Assembly (NCBI GenBank): GCA_030433415.1
Contig: JAUIMF010000003.1
Span: 42,212 to 106,211 of the forward strand
Direction of reading: 5' to 3'
DNA: 64,000 nucleotides
From: Gammaproteobacteria bacterium
GTDB taxonomy: Bacteria > Pseudomonadota > Gammaproteobacteria > Pseudomonadales > Halieaceae
Position numbers and translations under genes: made by a program
The notes under the pieces: model-generated
The model's database searches: none
What the model saw: only the letters and a program-made list of their open reading frames with translations
What the model was told of the DNA's origin: nothing
In this document: one piece after another, positions 34,521 through 43,260 of the stretch
Layout of the letters: every line of letters starts with the position of its first letter
Numbering within the stretch: the stretch's first letter is position 1

Positions 34521-36191
34521 ATGAATCAGACGTACTCGGTAGAAGCGGCCTGGGATAGCCTGGAGCAGCTGCGTGATCAGGAATCGCATCTGAGCATCCA
34601 GGACCTGTTTCGCGACGATCCCGAGCGGGCCGAGGCTTTCAGCTGCGAAGCAGCCGGTCTTTATCTGGACTATTCCAAGAATCGACTGTCGCGAGCGACG
34701 CTGACGGCGCTGCTCCAGCTTGCCCGTGGCGCCGGTCTGGAAGAGCGGCGCGACGCCATGCTGTCCGGGGAGTTGATCAACATCACCGAACAGCGTGCCG
34801 TACTGCATACGGCGCTGCGTGATCGGTCCGGGCGCTCTGTGATGGTCGGCGGTGAAGATGCCTGTGCCCTGGCGACTGCAGAACGGGAACGTATGCTGGC
34901 ATTCGTCGATGAGATTCACCGTGGCCAGCGACGCGGAGCCACCGGCCAGCCGCTGGATACCGTGGTGAATATCGGTATCGGCGGTTCAGATCTGGGGCCG
35001 GTGATGGTGGTCGAGGCGCTTCGTCCCTATGCGATCGCCGGGCGTCGCTGCCATTTTGTCTCCAATGTCGACGGCCAGCACCTCTCCGATACGCTCCAGG
35101 ATCTCGATCCCGAGCGCACGCTCTTCATCATCGCGTCGAAAACCTTCACCACGCAGGAGACCATGACCAACGCGCACTCGGCCCTGGCCTGGTTCCGGGC
35201 ATCGGGTATGGACGAGAAGGCTGTGGCGAAGCACTTTGTGGCTCTGTCCACAAATCATGATGCGGTAGCGGAGTTTGGTATCGCTGCCGATAGCACCTTC
35301 GGATTCTGGGACTGGGTTGGCGGTCGCTATTCGCTGTGGTCATCCATCGGGTTGTCCATCGCACTACAGGTGGGGGCAGGGCGCTTTCTTGAGTTGCTGG
35401 ACGGCGCCCATGCCATGGATGAGCACTTTCGCACAGCGCCTCTGGCATCGAATATGCCCGTGCTGCTGGCATTGGTGGGAATCTGGAACCGCAATCTCGA
35501 AGGCCATCGCTGCCATGCGGTGCTGCCCTACGACCAGCATCTGCTGCGTCTGCCGGCCCATCTACAACAGGCCGACATGGAATCCAACGGTAAGTCCGTT
35601 GATCTGCAGGCCAATGCCACGGCTCAGGCCACGGGCCCGGTGGTCTTCGGAGAACCCGGAACCAACGGCCAGCACGCGTTCTATCAACTGCTTCACCAGG
35701 GATCCGACATTGTGCCGACGGATTTTATTGCGCCGGCGATCAGCCAGGCAGAGCTGGGTGATCACCACCCGAAGCTCCTGGCCAATTTTCTGGCCCAGCC
35801 CCGCGCGCTGATGAATGGTCGAAGCCTGACCGAGGTGGAGCAGGAGATGCGTGCTGGCGGCGCCGACGAAGAAACCATAGCTCTGCAGGCACCGCATCGC
35901 GTTTTTCCCGGTAATCGCCCCAGCAATTCGTTGCTGATGGAGCGTCTGACGCCGGCCACCCTTGGGGCGCTCATCGCACTCTATGAGCACCGAATTTTCT
36001 GTCAGGGTGTGATCTGGAATATCAATTCCTTCGATCAGTGGGGTGTCGAACTGGGCAAGGCGCTGGCCCGAGATATTCTGCCCTACCTTCCCGCCGTGGG
36101 AGCACAGGCGACCGCAGCGGGTGCGGACGCGCTGGATCCATCCACAGCGCATCTGCTGGCCTGGATCAATGAGCGCCGCCAGCGCGCCTGA
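34521..36191 (+). CDS. pgi: Glucose-6-phosphate isomerase
   Basis: Cytosolic enzyme interconverting glucose 6-phosphate and fructose 6-phosphate in glycolysis and gluconeogenesis. The 556-residue length is standard. Motifs include NIGIGGSDLGPVMV, IIASKTFTTQETMTNA, FGFWDWVGGRYSLWSSIGLSI, NGKSVDLQANATAQATGPVVFGEPGTNGQHAFYQL with catalytic residues, and KVLARDILP-like WGVELGKALARDI. The ATG at 34521 follows GGTAGGGG. It diverges from the P450 gene and stands alone. Confidence 0.97.
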   Translation: MNQTYSVEAAWDSLEQLRDQESHLSIQDLFRDDPERAEAFSCEAAGLYLDYSKNRLSRATLTALLQLARGAGLEERRDAMLSGELINITEQRAVLHTALRDRSGRSVMVGGEDACALATAERERMLAFVDEIHRGQRRGATGQPLDTVVNIGIGGSDLGPVMVVEALRPYAIAGRRCHFVSNVDGQHLSDTLQDLDPERTLFIIASKTFTTQETMTNAHSALAWFRASGMDEKAVAKHFVALSTNHDAVAEFGIAADSTFGFWDWVGGRYSLWSSIGLSIALQVGAGRFLELLDGAHAMDEHFRTAPLASNMPVLLALVGIWNRNLEGHRCHAVLPYDQHLLRLPAHLQQADMESNGKSVDLQANATAQATGPVVFGEPGTNGQHAFYQLLHQGSDIVPTDFIAPAISQAELGDHHPKLLANFLAQPRALMNGRSLTEVEQEMRAGGADEETIALQAPHRVFPGNRPSNSLLMERLTPATLGALIALYEHRIFCQGVIWNINSFDQWGVELGKALARDILPYLPAVGAQATAAGADALDPSTAHLLAWINERRQRA

Positions 36192-36212
36192 ACGCCTTCC
36201 ACCATCGTCTTA

Positions 36213-36241
36213 TTGTGGCCTGCATGACGTCGGCATAGATT
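36213..36241 (+). promoter_or_regulatory. Sigma-70-like promoter before prpE
   Basis: TTGTGG at 36213 and TAGATT at 36236 are separated by 17 nt, a proper spacing with moderate hexamer matches. Predicted transcription start is near 36248, about 20 nt before the ATG. Confidence 0.45.
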
Positions 36242-36270
36242 AGTGGGACGATAACGCGAAGGATCACGCC

Positions 36271-38109
36271 ATGAGTGTCACCGTGGACTGGATGGACGAA
36301 GCCCGTGCCATCCACTGGTTTGAACCGCCCCAAACGCTACTGGACGACAGTAACCCGCCTTTTTACCGCTGGTTTCCCGATGGCAGCACCAATGCCTGCT
36401 ACAACGCGCTGGATTATCACGTCGCCCACGGCCGGGCGCAGCAAACCGCGCTCATCGTTGACAGCCCGGTCACGGGCTCCGCGTACAGTTACAGCTACGC
36501 CGAGTTGCTCGACGCCGTGGCCCGCTGTGCTGGAGCGCTGGTTCAGTGTGGCGTAGAAACCGGCGATCGCGTGCTGATCTATATGCCCATGGTCGCCGAA
36601 GCGGTGATTGGCATGCTGGCCTGCGCCCGCATCGGAGCGGTGCACTCCGTCGTGTTCGGCGGCTTTGCCAGCAATGAGTTGGCGGTGCGTATCGATGATG
36701 CCGCGCCCAGGGTGATTCTCTCGGCGTCCTGTGGCATTGAGCCGACGCGCGTTGTCCCTTACAAACCCCTGCTCGACGCGGCGATCGATACAGCTGTCCA
36801 CAAACCGGATCACTGTATCGTGCTTCAGCGCGACGCGCTGGCGGCGGAGCTGGTCGAAGGGCGTGACATTGACTGGCAGCGGGTCATGATGGATGCGCCG
36901 CTGCAGGAATGCGTACCAGTCCCGGCAAATCACCCGCTCTATATTCTCTACACCTCGGGCACCACCGGGCAGCCAAAAGGCGTCGTACGCGACACCGGTG
37001 GCAGCATTGTTGCTCTGAAGTGGAGCATGAAAGCGGTCTACGACGTGAATCCCGGCGACGTATTCTGGGCCGCGTCGGATGTAGGCTGGGTGGTCGGGCA
37101 TAGTTACATTGTCTACGGGCCACTGTTCAATGGCAGCACGAGCGTGCTGTACGAGGGCAAGCCTGTTGGTACACCCGATGCCGGTGCTTTCTGGCGCGTC
37201 ATCGAGCAGTACGAGGTCAATGTACTGTTCACTGCCCCGACCGCATTCCGTGCGATCCGCAAAGAGGATCCCCTGGGCGAGTGTATCCGGCAATATGATC
37301 TCAGCAGCCTACGCTCGCTGTTTCTCGCGGGAGAGCGCTGTGATCCCGACACCCTGAACTGGGCCCAGGAGCAACTCAGGGTGCCCGTTATCGACCACTG
37401 GTGGCAGACAGAGACGGGCTGGCCTATCTGCTCAAACTGCCTGGGTATCGAAGTATTGCCGATCGTTCCCGGGTCACCTGCGCGTCCCGTACCCGGTTAT
37501 GACGTCGTGGTGCTGGACGAGACTGGTGAGCCGGTGTCAGACGACACCATTGGTGCCCTTGCCATTCGCCTGCCGCTGCCGCCCGGTACCTTTGTCACGC
37601 TCTGGAATGCGGACGAGCGTTTTGAGCAGGCTTATTTCTCGCGCTATCCGGGGTACTACGAAACCGGTGATGCGGGGTATATCGACGACAATGGCTATGT
37701 GTTCGTCATGGCCCGCACCGACGACGTTATCAATGTCGCCGGCCACCGCTTGTCTACGGGTGCCATGGAGGAAGTCCTTGCGTCCCATCCCGATGTGGCA
37801 GAGTGTGCGGTCATCGGCGTCAAAGACAGCCTGAAAGGGCAGGTGCCGCTCGGCTTGCTGGTGCTGTCTGATGGTGTCACGCGGGACCCGCAGGAGATTG
37901 TGAGCGAGGTGATTGCGGCGGTACGCGAAACCATTGGTCCGGTCGCCGTGTTCAAGCGCTGCCATATCGTCAACAGACTGCCAAAAACGCGCTCGGGCAA
38001 GATTCTTCGTGCCACCATGCGCAGCATTGCGGACCAGCAACCCTATAAAGTCCCAGCCACGATTGATGATCCAGCGATCCTCGACGAAATCAGTGATCTG
38101 CTGCTCTGA
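36271..38109 (+). CDS. prpE: Propionate-CoA ligase (PrpE-type acyl-CoA synthetase)
   Basis: AMP-forming ligase that activates propionate or other short acids to CoA thioesters. The 612-residue chain has the acetyl-CoA-synthetase N-terminal cap, the AMP-binding loop YTSGTTGQPKG at 227-237, WWQTETGWP near 385, and the C-terminal lysine in LPKTRSGKILR that is often acetylated. The stretch GGFASNELAVRIDDAAPRVILSASCGIEP is more like PrpE than Acs, and RPVPGYDV also fits. No methylcitrate-cycle genes are nearby. A truncated carboxyltransferase at the window's end could act later on propionyl-CoA, but that link is only inferred. Confidence 0.85.
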   Translation: MSVTVDWMDEARAIHWFEPPQTLLDDSNPPFYRWFPDGSTNACYNALDYHVAHGRAQQTALIVDSPVTGSAYSYSYAELLDAVARCAGALVQCGVETGDRVLIYMPMVAEAVIGMLACARIGAVHSVVFGGFASNELAVRIDDAAPRVILSASCGIEPTRVVPYKPLLDAAIDTAVHKPDHCIVLQRDALAAELVEGRDIDWQRVMMDAPLQECVPVPANHPLYILYTSGTTGQPKGVVRDTGGSIVALKWSMKAVYDVNPGDVFWAASDVGWVVGHSYIVYGPLFNGSTSVLYEGKPVGTPDAGAFWRVIEQYEVNVLFTAPTAFRAIRKEDPLGECIRQYDLSSLRSLFLAGERCDPDTLNWAQEQLRVPVIDHWWQTETGWPICSNCLGIEVLPIVPGSPARPVPGYDVVVLDETGEPVSDDTIGALAIRLPLPPGTFVTLWNADERFEQAYFSRYPGYYETGDAGYIDDNGYVFVMARTDDVINVAGHRLSTGAMEEVLASHPDVAECAVIGVKDSLKGQVPLGLLVLSDGVTRDPQEIVSEVIAAVRETIGPVAVFKRCHIVNRLPKTRSGKILRATMRSIADQQPYKVPATIDDPAILDEISDLLL

Positions 38110-38219
38110 ATTCCAGGAATAGGCTACTTCTGGCCGAAAAGTACTCTTTTTGGCCACAAATAACCCTAAATACCGCTGATTCACTCGTCGTTCAGAAAGT
38201 GAAGGCTCGTGTCTTTTTA

Positions 38220-38264
38220 ATTTCATGTTGGTGACATGTAACTGTCATATTCAGCGGGTACCGT
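38220..38264 (+). promoter_or_regulatory. PHO-box-like site and -10 element
   Basis: Three 7-mers, ATTTCAT (38220), GTGACAT (38231) and CTGTCAT (38242), lie at exact 11-bp steps with 4-nt spacers; the last is a perfect PHO half. A weak -10 (TACCGT, 38259) starts 10 bp after the final unit, the same geometry as the tandem box at 26.25 kb. Predicted start is near 38271, 28 nt before the ATG of the secreted protein. Confidence 0.55.
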
Positions 38265-38298
38265 GCGCCCAGTTTCATCATTCGGTCAAATAACTGTT

Positions 38299-38664
38299 AT
38301 GTTTCGCGCCGCCATCATCGCCATTGCAACGACTCTCTTTGCCTCGCTGCCCGCGCAGGCCCTGACGCTCAGTTCTGCGGAACTGGCCGCTGCGCAACAG
38401 TTGGGTTGCGTGCTTGCCGACGACGCGCTGGGCTACCTTGACGAGAACCAGTTCAACGCACGTTTTGACGACGTGGTCGAATCCTTCTCGGACGAACAGG
38501 TCGACGTTATCTACGCCAAGGCCCTGGGTTACATAGACGGGCTGCTATTTGGCGTGCCCAGCGGCGAGGGACACGTGGCCTCACGTCGCCTTGAGAGCTT
38601 CAGCAACAGCGAAAGCTGCGCCGCGGTCGGCCCTCGCGTAGCGAGCCACACCGTTTCGCTGTGA
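38299..38664 (+). CDS. Small secreted protein of unknown function
   Basis: A 121-residue protein I do not recognise. It has a clear signal peptide (MFRAAIIAIATTLFASLPAQA), so the mature part of about 98 residues should be periplasmic or secreted. The mature part is acidic and helical, with repeated ALGYLD/ALGYID phrases and two cysteines (LGCVLAD and ESCAAV) that could form a disulfide. A longer in-frame GTG at 38263 falls before the predicted transcription start, so ATG 38299 is preferred, although no good ribosome site is seen. A PHO-like box precedes it and a terminator follows 97 nt downstream. Confidence 0.7.
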   Translation: MFRAAIIAIATTLFASLPAQALTLSSAELAAAQQLGCVLADDALGYLDENQFNARFDDVVESFSDEQVDVIYAKALGYIDGLLFGVPSGEGHVASRRLESFSNSESCAAVGPRVASHTVSL

Positions 38665-38760
38665 CAAAGTGATCCGTCTGTATCGATGAACCGTAACAAG
38701 GGGTAGTGGCGCAATTGAGCTACTGAGCAAACACCATCTTTCCCCCGGATGGTTATTCTG

Positions 38761-38785
38761 ACCCGGCCCCTGGCCGGGTTTTTTT
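38761..38785 (+). terminator. Rho-independent terminator
   Basis: An 8-bp stem (ACCCGGCC with GGCCGGGT) around a three-base CCT loop is followed by seven T. It ends transcription of the small secreted-protein gene. Confidence 0.9.
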
Positions 38786-38846
38786 ATGCCTGGTGATCCT
38801 GCTCCTGCGGTGCGACGTAAACCCACCTTTAAAAGGAGTGTGATCC

Positions 38847-39407
38847 GTGGGCTATGTCAGCAGGTTGATACGAGGGAACAGGTTGATTCTGGGCGCCTTG
38901 CTCGTAGCGCTGACGGGATGCACGGGTGTTTCGGTGAGCGACTATGCAGTAGAAGCGCCCATGCTCGATCCCGAGGTGTTCTTTAACGGCCAACTACGTG
39001 CGGCCGGAGTCGTCAAGAATCGCGGGGGCAAGGTAATCCGGCGTTTCACGGCCGATATCAAGGCCTACTGGCGCGATGGCGTGGGAACGCTCGAGGAGGA
39101 CTTCGTTTTTGATGACAATAGCGAAGAGCGGCGGGTCTGGACTCTGGAGCCGACAGAGGCCGGCCGCTACCGTGCCACGGCACCCGATGTCGTAGGAGCT
39201 GGTCATGCCGACGTCAGCGGCAATGCCATGTTCCTGGATTATGTGCTGCGAGTTCCCTACAAGGATGGAACGATCGATGTGCGCATCGACGATCGCATGT
39301 ATCTCGTTACGCCCGATACGTTGATCAACGAATCCGTGATGCGAAAGTTCGGTTTTCGAGTCGGCGAGATTCTGCTGAGCATAGAGCGCATCGATGCGGA
39401 TGCGTAG
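38847..39407 (+). CDS. DUF3833 lipoprotein
   Basis: A 186-residue predicted lipoprotein. The signal sequence ends LLVALTGC (lipobox, Cys about residue 25). The body has the DUF3833 features: VFFNGQLRAAGVVKNRGGKVIRRFTADIKAYW, then DFVFDDNSEERRVWTL and DDRMYLVTPDTLINESVMRKFGFRVGEI. These proteins are beta-rich and of unknown role; some sit near lipid or cyclopropane fatty-acid genes. The GTG start is preceded by AAAAGGAG at 8 nt. It stands alone between a terminator and a CoA-transferase gene. Confidence 0.82.
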   Translation: MGYVSRLIRGNRLILGALLVALTGCTGVSVSDYAVEAPMLDPEVFFNGQLRAAGVVKNRGGKVIRRFTADIKAYWRDGVGTLEEDFVFDDNSEERRVWTLEPTEAGRYRATAPDVVGAGHADVSGNAMFLDYVLRVPYKDGTIDVRIDDRMYLVTPDTLINESVMRKFGFRVGEILLSIERIDADA

Positions 39408-39515
39408 CTGATCTTTCGCAGGTAATTCATTGCCGATGTTCGAAGGACGGCGGTAGACTGAGCCCCTCAACAGGCGTTGATGTTCCCCCATGGTTTACTG
39501 CGACAGTCTACGGCG

Positions 39516-40802
39516 ATGATCTACTGCGATAGCGCGCTGGACGCCCTGGGGGCGATCCAGTCCGGCGAATATATCTGGTGCCATTCCATGGCTGCGACGC
39601 CCGTCAGGCTGCTCGATGCCCTGGCGGAACATGCCCGGGGCCGACGCGACATCACGGTGATGCAGTTGCACCTTGAGCACGCCGAGAAGGTGACCGACGA
39701 GAGTCTGGATGGTCATCTCAGGCACCGCTGTTTTTTTGCGGGTCGTGAAACCCGCAACCTGATTAACCAGGGCCGGGCGGATTACGTGCCGCTTTTTCTC
39801 TCTGAGATTCCCAAGCTCTTTCGCAATGGCGAACAACGGGTCGATACGGCCCTGGTGCAGGTGTCACCACCCGATCGCCATGGCAACTGCTCCCTGGGTA
39901 TTTCCGTCGAGGCCACTAAAGCGGCCTGCGATGTTGCGGGTCGCATCATCGCCCATGTCAATCCCCTGATGCCCCGCACCCATGGTGATAGCTTTATAAA
40001 CGTGCGTGACATTCACGCCGCTTTTGAAGCTGAAGAGCCCCTGATCAACGCAGGCACGACTGATATTTCTGCGACGCAAAACCGTATCGGCGCGAACATT
40101 GCGAGCCTTGTCGAAGACGGTGCCTGTCTGCAGATGGGCATCGGTGCCATCCCCGACGCAGCGCTGCGCTGCCTTGGCGGACACCAGCACCTCGGCATTC
40201 ACACCGAGATGTTCTCAGACGGTGTGTTGCCCTTGCTCGAGGCGGGGGTCATAGACAACAGCCGCAAAAAGGTCGTTAACGGTCGCAGCGTAACGGGCTT
40301 CGTAATGGGGGGTGAAAAGCTCTACCGATTTGTCGATGACAACCCGGAAGTCACCTTTCTCGACATCGAGTTTGTCAACAATCCGGTGGTGATCGCCAAA
40401 AACAAGCGGGTAACGTCGATCAACAGTGCGCTGCAGATCGATCTTTCGGGTCAGGTCTGCGCGGACTCCATCGGCCATCGCATCTATTCCGGTGTGGGCG
40501 GACAGGTCGACTTCGTCCTCGGCGCGACCTATTCAGAAATGGGCAAATCCATTATTGCTCTGCCCAGTACTGCCCGCCAGGGTGCGAGTTCACGGCTCGT
40601 AACAACCCTCGCGGCCGGTGCCGGGGTCGTGACGACCCGTGCCCAGGTGGACTATGTGGTGACCGAGTTCGGGGTGGCGGAGTTGCGCGGACGCACCCTC
40701 ACCGAGCGGGCGCGCGATCTCATCGCCATTGCCCATCCCGATTTTCGTGAAACCCTGATGCGCGAGGCGCGGGACACGCTCAAGCTACGCATCCCTGGTT
40801 AG
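39516..40802 (+). CDS. Acetyl-CoA hydrolase/transferase family protein (CoA transferase)
   Basis: A 428-residue family-I-type CoA transferase. It moves CoA between short acyl groups such as acetate, propionate, butyrate or 4-hydroxybutyrate, or hydrolyses acetyl-CoA. The likely catalytic glutamate is Glu231 in GIHTEMFSDG. Other family segments are VSPPDRHGNCSLGIS, QMGIGAIPDAAL, GVGGQVDFVLGA and VVTEFGVAELRGRTL. I chose ATG 39516; a start at 39477 is possible but adds non-conserved residues. It lies 41 nt before a quinone-oxidoreductase gene, possibly in one transcript. Substrate cannot be told from sequence. Confidence 0.85.
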   Translation: MIYCDSALDALGAIQSGEYIWCHSMAATPVRLLDALAEHARGRRDITVMQLHLEHAEKVTDESLDGHLRHRCFFAGRETRNLINQGRADYVPLFLSEIPKLFRNGEQRVDTALVQVSPPDRHGNCSLGISVEATKAACDVAGRIIAHVNPLMPRTHGDSFINVRDIHAAFEAEEPLINAGTTDISATQNRIGANIASLVEDGACLQMGIGAIPDAALRCLGGHQHLGIHTEMFSDGVLPLLEAGVIDNSRKKVVNGRSVTGFVMGGEKLYRFVDDNPEVTFLDIEFVNNPVVIAKNKRVTSINSALQIDLSGQVCADSIGHRIYSGVGGQVDFVLGATYSEMGKSIIALPSTARQGASSRLVTTLAAGAGVVTTRAQVDYVVTEFGVAELRGRTLTERARDLIAIAHPDFRETLMREARDTLKLRIPG

Positions 40803-40842
40803 ATCTTACGAATTTTCCATCGACACTTTTTAAGGAGAGGCT

Positions 40843-41847
40843 ATGCAACAGGTCGTGACGGGATCAGAAGCGGGACTGGACAACCTGAACGTCGTTCCCG
40901 TTCAGGCGCGCGAGCCGGGCCCCGGAGAAGTACAGGTCCGCGTTTATGCCAGTTCTCTCAACTTCCACGATTATCTCGTGGCCTGCGGTTTGTTACCCGC
41001 AGAACCGGGCAGGGTGCTCATGTCGGACGGCGCGGGCGAGGTACTGGCCGTGGGTGAAGGGGTTGATGCATTTGCCCCAGGGGATCGGGTCATGAGCCAC
41101 TTTTTTCCCAATTGGGTCGGCGGCGATGTGGATCTCGCCGCTTTGCAGGGCGTACCCGGTGATCATATCGATGGATTCGCCAGTCAGCTTGTCACCATGC
41201 CCCAGGCCGCGTTTTCGCCGGCTCCCATACACATGGACTACCTTGAAGCCGCTACGCTGCCCTGCGCCGGGCTCACCGCATGGCGGGCACTGATGGAAGA
41301 GGCCACGCTCAAGGCAGGGGATTGGGTGCTCGTGCAGGGCACTGGCGGTGTGAGCCTGTTTGCGCTGCAGATTGCCAAGGCCATCGGCTGTCGCGTGATT
41401 GCCACCTCGTCGCGTGCAGACAAGCTCGAACGCCTGAGTGATCTGGGTGCCGACGCGGTGATCAATTACCGCGAAGAGGACGAGTGGGGACGCAAGGCGG
41501 CAGAAATCAGTAATGGCGGCGTGGATCTCGTGGTCGAGGTGGGCGGCCCGGGTACCGTTACCCAGTCGGTGCGGGCCCTGCGCGTCGGCGGCATCATGAG
41601 CATGATCGGCGTGCTCACGGGCATCAGTGGAGAGTTTCCCCTGGCTGAGTTTTTTCAGCGCAACGCTGTCATGGCGGGGATCACCGTGGGGTCCCACGAG
41701 CACCAGGCCAATATGATCTCGGCGTTCAGCGAGTGGCAGCTCAAGCCCGTTCTGGATCGAAGCTTCGCCCTGGGTGATCTAGCCGAGGCGTTTCGCTACC
41801 AGGAGAGCCAGGCCCACTTTGGCAAGATCAGCCTGGATCTATCGTAG
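40843..41847 (+). CDS. NADPH:quinone oxidoreductase-like MDR protein
   Basis: A 334-residue zinc-independent medium-chain dehydrogenase/reductase. The N-terminal GroES-like part contains VQVRVYASSLNFHDYLVACG and SDGAGEVLAVGEGVDAFAPGDRV. The Rossmann part has WVLVQGTGGVSLFALQIAKAIGCRVIATSSRADKLERL, with the nucleotide-binding GTGGVS loop and a basic SSRADK turn that suggests NADPH. Zinc-ligand cysteines are absent. AAGGAGAGG precedes the ATG at about 6 nt. It follows the CoA transferase and converges on pilU. Confidence 0.88.
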   Translation: MQQVVTGSEAGLDNLNVVPVQAREPGPGEVQVRVYASSLNFHDYLVACGLLPAEPGRVLMSDGAGEVLAVGEGVDAFAPGDRVMSHFFPNWVGGDVDLAALQGVPGDHIDGFASQLVTMPQAAFSPAPIHMDYLEAATLPCAGLTAWRALMEEATLKAGDWVLVQGTGGVSLFALQIAKAIGCRVIATSSRADKLERLSDLGADAVINYREEDEWGRKAAEISNGGVDLVVEVGGPGTVTQSVRALRVGGIMSMIGVLTGISGEFPLAEFFQRNAVMAGITVGSHEHQANMISAFSEWQLKPVLDRSFALGDLAEAFRYQESQAHFGKISLDLS

Positions 41848-41862
41848 CTTGGTGTTTCGCGC

Positions 41863-42984
41863 CTAGCGACGCTCGATTTCGTCGAGTTGCAGGTCGATGT
41901 TGTCGAAGCTGTCGCCCTTGTTAAGTCGAATATGCAGTGACACGTTGTTGCGTGAATCGGCGTATTCAATCGCTGTTTCTGCCGTGATGCGTCCTTTTTC
42001 ATAGAGCTCGATCAGTGCCTGGTCAAAGGTACGCATCTGGTACTTGCTGCCCTGCTCGATGGTGGAGCGTAACTCCGTCAGGTCCTGCTTCGTGATCAGG
42101 TCCTGAACCCGCGGGGTGTTGATCATGATCTCCATCGCAGCGCACTTGCCTTCGTCGACGGTCGGTACCAGGCGCTGAGAGATGATTCCACGGAGGTTCT
42201 GCGCGATACGCAGTACCTCGTTCGCCTGATCTTCGGGCGGGAAGAAGGTCATCATCCGCTCCAGCGCAGACACCGCATTGTTCGCGTGCAGCGTCGTCAG
42301 GCAGAGATGACCCGTGTTGGCAAACTTCAGCGCAAACTCCATGGTCTCCAGGTCACGAATCTCGCCCAGCAGGATGACGTTGGGCGCTGAGCGCATGGCT
42401 GAGCGGATACCTGTGCCGTAGGTTTCGGTGTCCACGCCGATCTCCCGCTGGGCCACCACGGAGCGTTTGTGGTGGTGCAGGTATTCGATGGGATCTTCCA
42501 GCGTCAGAATGTGTCCGGCTGCATTGGTGTTGCGATGATCGATCATCGCCGCCAGCGACGTGGATTTACCGGAGCCGGTGGCGCCGACCACAACTACCAG
42601 GCCGTTCTTTTCCATCACCAGGTCGTTCAGCACCGGTGGCAGCCCGAGTTGTTCCACCGTTGGGATTTCGTTGCGCACATAGCGAAACACCAGCGACGTC
42701 TCGCCGCGCTGGCGGAACGCCGAGCCGCGGAACCGACCCAGACTCGGTACGCCCAGACTGAAGTCCACTTCACCGTGTTCTTCGAACTCCATGATCTTGC
42801 GGTCTGATGCGATGGTGCGGAACAGGTGATCCACCTGCCCAGGCAGCAACTTGTCGCCAATCCAGGCAAAACCAAAGGGCCCTTTGATCAGGATTTTGGC
42901 GCCGGAGTGAAAATAGATGTCTTCACCTTCCTTGTTCACCATCAGGGCGAGGTAGGGGGCGATTTCGAGATCCGTATCGCTCAT
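41863..42984 (-). CDS. pilU: Type IV pilus retraction ATPase PilU
   Basis: A 373-residue hexameric ATPase that helps PilT depolymerise type IV pili for twitching motility. Walker A is GATGSGKS at 134-141. The Asp box and Walker B follow (TLEDPIEYLHHHKRS, NVILLGEIRDLETM), and then the His box TGHLCLTTLHANN. The N-terminal IYFHSGA and the C-terminal DSFDNIDLQLDEIERR fit PilU better than PilT. I chose the ATG at 42984 with AGGA upstream over ATGs farther 5'. pilT is usually the upstream partner but is not next to it; a tRNA gene diverges instead. Confidence 0.92.
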   Translation of the reverse strand: MSDTDLEIAPYLALMVNKEGEDIYFHSGAKILIKGPFGFAWIGDKLLPGQVDHLFRTIASDRKIMEFEEHGEVDFSLGVPSLGRFRGSAFRQRGETSLVFRYVRNEIPTVEQLGLPPVLNDLVMEKNGLVVVVGATGSGKSTSLAAMIDHRNTNAAGHILTLEDPIEYLHHHKRSVVAQREIGVDTETYGTGIRSAMRSAPNVILLGEIRDLETMEFALKFANTGHLCLTTLHANNAVSALERMMTFFPPEDQANEVLRIAQNLRGIISQRLVPTVDEGKCAAMEIMINTPRVQDLITKQDLTELRSTIEQGSKYQMRTFDQALIELYEKGRITAETAIEYADSRNNVSLHIRLNKGDSFDNIDLQLDEIERR

Positions 42985-43067
42985 CGAGCACATTCCTGCA
43001 AAAACGTTGGTAGAAGTATCGCATTGCTGGCGGCTGGCAAAAAGAGCCATTCATATCGCAGATTTGG

Positions 43068-43073
43068 TAGCAT
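43068..43073 (+). promoter_or_regulatory. Candidate -10 for tRNA-Arg with GC-rich discriminator
   Basis: TAGCAT followed by GCGCGTG fits a stable-RNA promoter with a GC-rich discriminator. The predicted start is within a few bases of the tRNA 5' end. No convincing -35 was found. Confidence 0.4.
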
Positions 43074-43082
43074 GCGCGTGCC

Positions 43083-43159
43083 GTCCCCGTGGCACAACTG
43101 GATAGCGCAATTCCCTCCTAAGGAATAGGTTGTAGGTTCGAACCCTACCGGGGACGCCA
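43083..43159 (+). tRNA. tRNA-Arg (anticodon CCT)
   Basis: A complete cloverleaf can be drawn. The acceptor stem GTCCCCG pairs with CGGGGAC. The anticodon stem ATTCC pairs with GGAAT around CTCCTAA, giving anticodon CCT for AGG codons. The T arm is GTAGG-TTCGAAC-CCTAC, followed by discriminator G and an encoded CCA at 43157-43159. The D stem (GCAC/GCGC) has one mismatch. It stands alone between pilU and the SnoaL-like gene. Confidence 0.95.
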
Positions 43160-43260
43160 TATTTGCCTGCGCCTTTTTACCCGCGCGTGGCAGGCTTGCG
43201 GGAGCAGGTACTACCGCCCGGAGATGCCTGCATGAGGCGGCGCTTGGGAGCCGGCGCGGT

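Noticed and set aside
38110..38160. Terminator after prpE
   Set aside because: A weak stem (ACTT with AAGT) with a T-run is visible but is too short and poorly placed to call.
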